NCBI RefSeq assembly: GCF_032452875.1
Contig: NC_083897.1
Span: forward strand, 11,638,854 to 11,702,853
Reading direction: 5' to 3'
DNA length: 64,000 nt
From: Bos javanicus
Taxonomy: Eukaryota > Chordata > Mammalia > Artiodactyla > Bovidae
Below are positions 56,899 through 64,000 of this stretch, in pieces (the first letter of the stretch is position 1; each line of letters opens with the position of its first letter). The notes beneath the pieces are model-generated. The model did no database searches. It was given only the letters and a program-made list of their open reading frames with translations, and had not been told where the DNA came from. A program made the position numbers and the translations under genes.

Positions 56899-57407
56899 AT
56901 GTAACTTTTTTTCAGAGTAGAAATTGTCTTATTTTACAGAATAGATTGGTAGGAGTATCTTCATGCAGTGTAGTGGGAAGGAGTAAAGAGAAGACCTGGG
57001 ATGCATTTTGCAGGAAAACATAGAAGCCATTTTTCACTGGGGATAAGGAATCTAATAGATCATGTGGTTATCTAGCTCTTCATAAGTGCTACTGCCTGTT
57101 GCAGTTTTCTTCTGCTTTTTCCTGGAGGGAATCAGTAGAAATCTGATTTCTGGTATGTATTAAAACATGGAACAACCAGCTAGCAGAAGTAAGGTATCTA
57201 GGTGGGAAACAATTTAGATTTCTGGCAACATTATGCTGTGAGAACAATTCAGGCTCTTTTTCCTGATCCCATAAACTTCTGTTCTGAATGAAAGAGCTAG
57301 TGGCAGTAGGAAAATTTACATCTCATCATTGCTACACTTTCAAATGACCTAATGTTTCAAGAAGATAAAGGAGTCACTAGTTCTAAATATAGTAGAGAAA
57401 TAGAGTA
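56893..57407. other. Unassigned DNA
   Basis: No feature recognised. Confidence 0.4.
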
Positions 57408-57612
57408 ATTTGTGGCTCAGTGGTAAAGAATCCACCTGCAATGCAGGAGTCATGGCTTCAACCCCTGGGTTGGGAAGATCCCCTGGAGAAGGAAATGACA
57501 ACTCACTCCAGTATTCTTGCCTAGGAAATCCCATGGACAGATATCCTGGAAGGCTACAGTCCTTGGGGTCACAAAAGAGTCTGACATAACTGAGCAAATA
57601 AACAGCAACAAA
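57408..57612 (+). mobile_element. Bov-tA SINE
   Basis: Head tttgtggctcagtggtaaag, B-box region gcttcaacccc (degraded), body cctggagaaggaaatgac, end gtctgacataactgagc. Slightly shortened at the 5' end. Confidence 0.9.
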
Positions 57613-57651
57613 ATAAGGACTGAAAAGTATCCATTGGGTTTAGCCCTTAAT

Positions 57652-57890
57652 TGTTGTTGTTGTTTGTTCCTCAGTCATGCCCAACTCTTCGTAACTCCAT
57701 AGACTGCAGCATACCAGGCTTCCCTGTCCTTCATCTCCCAGAGCTTGCTCAAACTCACGTTCATTGAGTCAGTGATGCCATCCAACCATCTCATCCTCTG
57801 TCATCTCCTTCTCCTTCTGCCTTCAATATTTCCCAACATCAGAGTCTTTTCCAGTGAGTTGGCTCTTTGTATAAGGTGGACAAAGAATTG
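57652..57890 (-). mobile_element. BovB LINE 239-bp 3' end with 9-bp TSD
   Basis: Antisense BovB from a GTT-repeat tail (gttgttgttgtttgttcc) to ggtggacaaagaattg. TSD gcccttaat at 57643-57651 and 57891-57899, perfect. The C-terminal CGA codon reads TGA (tca at about 57799). Confidence 0.9.
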
Positions 57891-57899
57891 GCCCTTAAT

Positions 57900-58911
57900 A
57901 TTTTATGAGAAATTCATTAGAATGGTGAATGATTAACCTACAGTTTTAATTTTGGTACCTTCCATATGGAAGTATTTGGGAGACAGTAGGCCTGGACTTG
58001 AGGTGGAGAAGGGAGTGAGATTAAATAAGAATTGAACTTGACTGAATTGTGGGTAAATGGCAAGTAGAAATGATAGGTTGAAGATGGTTACATGATGCCG
58101 TGGAGACAGGAAAATTAGGATCACTAAGACAAAGTGTGTTGATCACCACCTAGTTCTACAGGGGTTAAGTCATAACCCACTGCATTTGCTGACCAACAAT
58201 GTATCCTGAGAGGAATTCAGGATGAAAAGCATGATAAGGCACTCTGTGATTTGGGCAAGTGGGCCCTAAGGATAGTTCAATGTATATTTCAAGAAGAATT
58301 TTAATGACCCCAGATTCTTGAAACTTCCCACACATAGAAAAGCACTAAAATCATTAACTTGAGATTATCTGTTCTTTGTGACTAGAGTAATTCCTTACCA
58401 AGTTCTATGTTTGACTGCATGTATTTCCTGGCCAAAAGTCATAGACAACCTGGCTTCTCCCCGACCTCTTCAGAGCAATTTCAAAGTCTCACAGCTAACT
58501 GAGTGGCTGTATCCCAGGCTATAGCCCATAGTAAGACCCTTAATAAAACTTAAACTCACAACTCTTATGTTGTGTTTTCTTTAAGCCAGCACTGCAGTGT
58601 CTTTGCTTAGATAACCATAAAGTTTATTTCCCTACATCCTATAGGTCTCTTCTCAAATATTACCTCTCAGAGAGGATATTCTTAACCATACTTTTATTGT
58701 CTCCTTGATTTCTTTCGAAGGTATGTACAGAGAGAATGAATATACTATTTGGCATATTGCTATACCTCAAATTTTAAAAGTAGTTTATTACATATAGGTG
58801 CAGATTACTAAATATTTGCAGAGTATCTGAATAAAAGAATATTTAAAATTACTTGAGAAAAATTGATATTATTTATTGCATAATGTGGCATATTTATAAG
58901 TGGTACAGGGA
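57900..58911. other. Unassigned DNA
   Basis: No gene found. 58618-58690 (cctataggtctcttctcaaat, ttacctctcagagaggatatt) faintly recalls an ancient LINE 3' part. Confidence 0.35.
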
Positions 58912-59132
58912 ATCTGTTTCCCTCATGACTTAGTAGCAAAGAATCTGCCTGCCAATGCAGGAGATGCAGGTTTGATCCCTGGTTCGAGAAGATCCCCTGG
59001 AGAAGGAAATGACAACCTACTTCAGTATTCTTGCCTGGGAAGTCCCGTGGACAGAGGAGCCTGATGGGCTATATAGTCCATGGGGTTGCAAAGAGTTAGA
59101 CACAACTTAGTGACTAAGGAACAAAAACATAG
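58912..59132 (+). mobile_element. Bov-tA SINE
   Basis: Head gtttccctcatgacttagtag, B box ggtttgatccc, body cctggagaaggaaatgac, 3' end gttagacacaacttagtgac. No TSD recognised. Confidence 0.9.
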
Positions 59133-59508
59133 AGGATCTTAAGGAGAAAAGAATTATTGTGGCCTGAAGAAGATGTCTTGAATTGTTCTTGATAGGAAAA
59201 AAGGTTTGGGAAAAGAAAAATAATTTTTATTATGAAATAAAGAATGAGCATAGCATAGAAGCACTAGTAAGAATTGCATTTTTAATGATTAAATGTCCAA
59301 CCTTAATAGGAAATAATAGATCCCTTTAGGGTAAACAAAGCATGGAGGAAGACTTCACTGGTATTGCTTCTCTTTACCTTAGTTTTGACATCAATATGCT
59401 TGTATAAGTCTGTAACATTACTTTTAAATCCAGCGAGAAAATTCGTAAGGGTGACTTTGCTTTTTATTATTTCAATTTGGTGATTACTTCCCAGATTATT
59501 TTGGCTAT
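59133..59508. other. Unassigned AT-rich DNA
   Basis: Nothing recognised. Confidence 0.4.
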
Positions 59509-59522
59509 AGAAGCCTATTATA

Positions 59523-59932
59523 TAGAGTGAAGTAAGCCAGAAGGAAAAACACCAATACAGTATACTAATGCATATATAGAGAATTTAGAAAGATGGTAAC
59601 AATAACCCTGTGTATGAGACAGCGAAAGAGACACTGATGTATAGAACAGTCTTATGGACCCTGTGTGAGAGGGAGAGGGTGGAAAGATTTGGGAGAATGG
59701 CATTGAAACATGTAAAATATCATGTATGAAACGAGATGCTGCATGATACTGGATGCTTGGGGCTAGAGCACTGGGACGACCCAGAGGGATGGTATGGGGA
59801 GGGAGGAGGGAGGAGGGTTCAGGATGGGGAACGCGGGTATACCTGTGGCGGATTCATTTTGATATTTGGCAAAACTAATACAATTATGTAAAGTTTAAAA
59901 ATAAAATAAAATTAAAAAAAAAAGAAGCACTA
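59523..59932 (+). mobile_element. L1-BT 3' end, sense
   Basis: ORF2 end (gtgaagtaagccagaagg), 3'UTR with taacaataaccctgtgtatg, a G-rich block (ggggagggaggagggagg) at about 59796-59817, caaaactaatacaattatg and a poly-A tail. Approximate TSD agaagcctattata (59509-59522) and agaagcactatata (59933-59946), one small indel. Opposite orientation to the other L1-BT copies here. Confidence 0.92.
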
Positions 59933-59946
59933 TATAATGAGAGCCA

Positions 59947-62275
59947 GTTAAGTTTCTTTTTTCTTTTTTTTTTTTTTTTGGCACCCACTAAAATATCTTA
60001 GACATAGACTATTGAGGAGTTACTCATTAGTAATATCCCTATGGGCTCTCATAAGAGCATACTTACATAGGCTAATTTATAGGTTCTTCTAAGAAGTACA
60101 GGAGAGTATGATGAAACAAAATGTTTCTTCAGTTCACTGTACTATTAGGTCTCTTAAAATCTGTTTAATTTTCTTCCCACAAAACAGGCTTTGTGGTATG
60201 TAAACACTGAATTAATTAATCAACTTAGGTTCGGAAAGTAGGAAAAGATGATCTTATGTGTGGAGGCACTTTATGGAATCAGTGAAGACAAAGCACCACT
60301 TACCTTTTTCCTTCTTCCTCTATGAATACCACAATGCCTAATGAAGGATATGCATGCCAAGAATAGACATGGAATAAATTAATGAGTGACACAATAGTGA
60401 GAGCAGACTCAATCACAGGACTTCCATATTGACCAGATGGTTGGCTGAGATAATTATTAAGTTCTGTGCTTAATATGCATTTTTAACTCACTACACTCTG
60501 GTAGAGATGTATATTTCTAGTCTATATTTCCTGCCTTGGTCCTTATAAACAAAATTCCAAAATGTCTTGGTTTTGGATAATTCCTAACAATGTGTAGGTC
60601 ATAAAACCCTTTGAAAATGTGATAGAAATTATGACTTTTTATCCTACACTGGGGTGAGGTAACACAGATATACATATGCCTATATATAGTTTCACATGAT
60701 TCATTAATGTTTTGAAGCTCATCCTCCAATTAAGGACCTTTGAAATTGAGGACAATATTTATTCATAAGGAATTATCTTAATACGTGGCTCTCTATTGTA
60801 ATGAGCTAGTCTCTTTGGAAAATGAACTAACTCAGAAAACTATAGGACATTTTACTCAAAAAGAATATACTTATTTTCTGTGGCTTTAAAGTATTAACAT
60901 TGGTATTACAATCATAAATCTAATTATTGTTGTACTTGAAACTTTAAAAAATAAGAAATTTAATTATCTACTAGCCAAAAAGTCAAGATTTGTTTCCCAC
61001 AATCAAATTAAGTGCACAGCAAATGTAAATGGCCAGTATTGTCAATATTAAGGAAAACAAAACAAAAAGCATGAGGTCTGTTACTTTTGGTTCTGAGTTT
61101 GTAAGAAACCCCTCATATACCTAAATAAATCTTCAGAACTGACTTCCACAGAAGTTTGAGCTTTTTGGAGGAGGTGAAGTGAGAACTGGATAAAGTCCTT
61201 TTACAGGGATCCTAATAACTTTTCATATCTGCTTAGCTTACATGTAGGATTTAATTTTAGATTATTATGTGTTTACTAGACTGTCTAGATTTCATAATTA
61301 GTAATATAGGTTCACAGGACAAGTTTCACAGAAGTTATCTAAATAAAAGAAAAACAATAATATATGTATAATGAGTATACATTTATCCATAGATTCATCT
61401 AGTCAACAATACTTAACAAATTCTTACTGTGTAAAAGACAATTTTCGTACCACTGCAGCAGAAAGATGAAATATGTACGCAAAGCACAATAATGCAGTGT
61501 TGTGTGTGGTATAAGAGATTAAAACACTTCATGGGAGTTCAGAAGAGGGACAACAAAGGATTCATGACTAGGAAAGAACAGAGAAGATTAGCGAGCAGGA
61601 GAATGCCCTGGTCTCTGCTCTACTTGATGAAGCTTGAACTGATCAGTACAAGGATATTTAAAATGAAGAACTCAGAAACAGGAAGACTTAAGTAGTGGTT
61701 TACAGAAGAGAAATTTTATTCTCAATAAAGAGGGGTGGCTGTAGAGATGAAAACTAGATTAGAGGGGAAAAAAGGCATCATAAAGGTTAAAGAAGCAGGC
61801 CTTAATAATGTTCAAGCATTGAGTAATAATAAGAAAGAATCAAAAACAGTCCAGTGTACTTGGTAGGAAGGACTCATAATTAGCAAAAACAGGAAAGGCA
61901 GAATAAAAGGAAAGTGTGGGAAACATGGAGAATTTGATGCATGCTGAAAATCTAGATTGGTAAGAACTGTTTAAACATCATCTTCTGTCAAAAAGGTTCA
62001 CTCCTGTCATCACTAGAGTTCTGTTAACATTAAAGCAATGAGGCTCTTACCTCATTTTTACCCCATAGGGGTTAACCCGTGTAAAAATTCTGTCTTCAAC
62101 ACCCTAGAATAAATTTTCTGTTCAAGTAAATAGTGAGATAAGTAACTGATGATGGGAAAAAAGGACTACAATTCAAAATATATTTTAAGTACAGAAGGGT
62201 AAAAACACTCTTCACATCCCTCTTTGACCTGTGAGACGGATGGGTTTTAAGCCAAGAAATTTGGGTTGAGAGGTG
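59947..62275. other. Unassigned AT-rich DNA
   Basis: T tract at about 59958-59979. No gene. 61395-61480 (cttaacaaattcttactgtg) faintly recalls an L2/MIR-type repeat. Short frames have no motifs. Confidence 0.4.
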
Positions 62276-62526
62276 TTATTGTTCAGTTGCTGAGTTTTGT
62301 CTGACTCTTTGCAACCCCATGGACTGCAGCACACCAGGCTTCCCTGTCCGTCATGATCTCCCTGAGTTTGCTCAAACTCATGTCCATTGAGTCAGTGATG
62401 CCATCCAGCCCTCATCCTCTGTTGTCCCCTTCTCCTCCTCCCTTCAATCTTTCCCAGAATCAGGGTCTTTCCCAATGAGTCAGATCTTCACATCAGGTGA
62501 CCAAAGTATTGGAACTTCACCTTCAG

Positions 62527-62716
62527 TTTCCTGGTAGCTCATAGGGTAAAGAATCTGCCTGCAATGTGGGAGACCTAGGTTCGATCCCTGGGTCGGGAAG
62601 ATCCCCTGGAGAAGGGAAAGGCTACCCATTCCAGTATTCTTGCCTGGAAAATTCCATGGATGGAGGAGCCTGGTAGGCTACAGTCCATGGGATCACAGAG
62701 TCGGACACAACTGAGC
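62527..62716 (+). mobile_element. Bov-tA SINE nested in BovB
   Basis: Head tttcctggtagctcatagg, intact B box, body cctggagaagggaaagg, end gagtcggacacaactgagc. TSD aacttcaccttcag (62513-62526) and aacttcaacttcag (62717-62730), 13 of 14, made of BovB sequence. Confidence 0.93.
62579..62589 (+). promoter_or_regulatory. Pol III B box in Bov-tA
   Basis: GGTTCGATCCC, a full match to the tRNA-type B box. The A-box region (tagctcatagggt) has one extra change relative to the usual tggctcagatgg. Confidence 0.65.
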
Positions 62717-62819
62717 AACTTCAACTTCAGCATCAGTCCTTCCAATGAATATTCAGGGTTTGTTTCCTTTAAGATTGAATGGTTTGATCTCCTTGCTGTC
62801 CAAGGGACTCTCAAGAGTC

Positions 62820-63323
62820 TTATCCAGCGCCACAGTTAGAAAGCATCAATTCTTTGGTGCTCAACATTTTTATGGTCCAACTCTCACATCCATACATGAC
62901 TACTGGAAAAACCATAGCTTTGACTATAAGGACCTTTGTCAGCAAAATGATGTCTCTGCTTTCTAATACACTGTCTAGGTTTGTCATAGCTATTCTTCCA
63001 AGCAGCAAGTGTCTTTTAATTTCATAACTGCAGTCACCATCCACATTGATTTTGGCGCCTATGAAAATGCAATCTGACACTGTTTCCACATTTTCCCATC
63101 TATTTGCCATGAAGTGATAGGACCAGATGCCATGATCTTTGTTTTTTGAATGTTGTTTTAAGCCAGCTTTTTCACTCTCCACTTTCACCTTCATCAAGAG
63201 GCTCTTTAGTTCCTCTTCACTTTCTTCCATTAAAGTGGTGTCATCTGCATATCTGAGGTTATTGATATTTCTCCTGGCAGCCTTGATTCCAGCTTGTGCT
63301 TCATCCAGTACAGCATTTCTCAT
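62820..63323 (-). pseudogene. BovB RT motif C and downstream domain, 167 codons
   Basis: Minus frame beginning MRNAVLDEAQAGIKAAR and keeping NNLRYADDTTL, then LLMKVKVESEKAG, DGDCSYEIKRHLLLGR and VVMYGCESWTIK before a frameshift. A deletion near QHSKNK removes part of the LNIQKTKI segment while staying in frame only briefly. Motif A and the RT N-terminal part lie upstream (right) in other frames. Confidence 0.88.
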
Positions 63324-64000
63324 GATGTACTCTACATTTAAGTTAAATAAGCAGGGTCACAATATACAGCCTTGATGTACTCCTTTCCCAATTTGCAGCT
63401 AGTCTGTTGTTCCATGTCCTGTTCTAACTGTTGCTTCTTCTCCTGCATATAGATTTCTCAGGAGGCAGGTAATGTGGTCTGGTATTTCCATCCCTTTAAG
63501 TAAGAATTTTCCACAGTGTTTTGTGATCCACATAGTCAAAGGCTTTAGCATTGTCAATGAAGCAGTAGATGGTTTTATTGGAATTTCCTTGCTTTTTCTA
63601 TGATCCAGCGTATGTTAGCAATTTGATCTCTGGTTCCTCTGCCTTTTCTAAATCCAGCTTATACATCTGGAAGTTCTTAGTTCATGTACTGCTGAAGCCT
63701 AGCTCAAAGGATTTTGAGCATAATCTTGCTGGCATGTGAAATGAGTGCAACTGTGCGGTAGTTTGAACATTCTTTGGCATTGCCTTTCTTTGGGATTGGA
63801 ATGAAAACTGACCTTTCCAGTCCTGTGGCCACTGCTGAGTTTTCCAAATTTACTGGCATAATGAGTGCAACATTTTAATAGCACCATCTTTTAGGATGTG
63901 AAATAGCTCAGCTGCAATTCCATCACCTCCACTAGGTTTGTTTGTAATAATGCTTCCTAAGGCCCACTTGACTTCACACTCCAGAGTATCTGATGCTAGG

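Larger units (their letters stand above)
62276..64000 (-). mobile_element. BovB LINE, antisense, running off the window
   Basis: 62276-62526 and 62731-64000, split by a Bov-tA. Covers the 3' end (attgttcagttgctgag), the C-terminal domain, RT motifs C to A and the RT N-terminal part (GDGI region) at the window edge. Older signature (aatgaatattcagg in antisense). The QDW tryptophan is kept here (antisense ttccagtcctgtgg), unlike at 13865 and 37605. The rest of the element lies beyond 64000. Confidence 0.92.

Noticed and set aside
61395..61700. MIR/L2 call and a 67-codon frame at 61492
   Set aside because: The repeat match is limited to one short phrase and the frame has no motif.
62276..64000. 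Using BovB here as evidence of horizontal transfer
   Set aside because: Transfer of BovB between squamates and ruminants is established in the literature, but a single ruminant window cannot add evidence for it.

Overview
The window looks like a gene-poor, AT-rich intergenic or intronic stretch of a ruminant genome, most likely a bovid. Three repeat families point there: SINEs of the Bov-A2 and Bov-tA types, many copies of the RTE-clade LINE BovB, and young L1-BT 3' ends with a G-rich 3'UTR. I found no protein-coding gene, rRNA, functional tRNA or CRISPR. Every recognisable protein stretch is a broken LINE reading frame (BovB endonuclease/reverse transcriptase, or L1 ORF1p/ORF2p). The species cannot be fixed from sequence alone.

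Layout. 1-2545: an old sense L1 cut up by Bov-A2, BovB and Bov-tA. 2546-9378: mostly unassigned DNA with one BovB carrying a nested Bov-A2, an L1-BT tail and a MIR. 9379-11557: SINE, old L1 tail, a two-level L1/BovB nest, microsatellite and a MaLR-like LTR. 11558-15850: an antisense BovB interrupted by a sense BovB, giving a large inverted repeat. 16843-17421: BovB. 18786-25268: an L1 in antisense that still has both ends and carries L1-BT, BovB, Bov-tA and another L1 tail as insertions. 25269-28280: unassigned DNA with MIRs. 28280-30920: old sense L1. 31000-34812: SINE-rich. 34813-45708: a second end-to-end antisense L1, about 11 kb across, holding a near full-length BovB (35139-38914), a Bov-tA and three more BovB copies, two of them head to head. 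45709-55900: mostly unassigned, with a DNA-transposon remnant, an L1-BT with a 5' inversion and a BovB-in-BovB nest. 55905-64000: L1 tail, SINEs, L1-BT and a BovB that runs off the window edge.

How the parts relate. There is no operon or pathway. The connection is retrotransposition in trans: Bov-tA and Bov-A2 share their 3' ends with BovB and are understood to use its machinery. Insertion order can be read from nesting and from target-site duplications (TSDs), many of which are visible. No LINE here could encode a working protein.

I did not find a new biological system. The most noteworthy items are a 310-codon open frame that crosses three elements and keeps the BovB YADD motif, the two BovB inverted repeats, a 73-bp BovB insertion with its own TSD, a duplicated YADD segment, and a match between the BovB 5' end and the antisense of the Bov-A SINE body. 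Element boundaries were judged by eye against remembered consensus sequences; expect errors of a few bases, or tens of bases for old copies.
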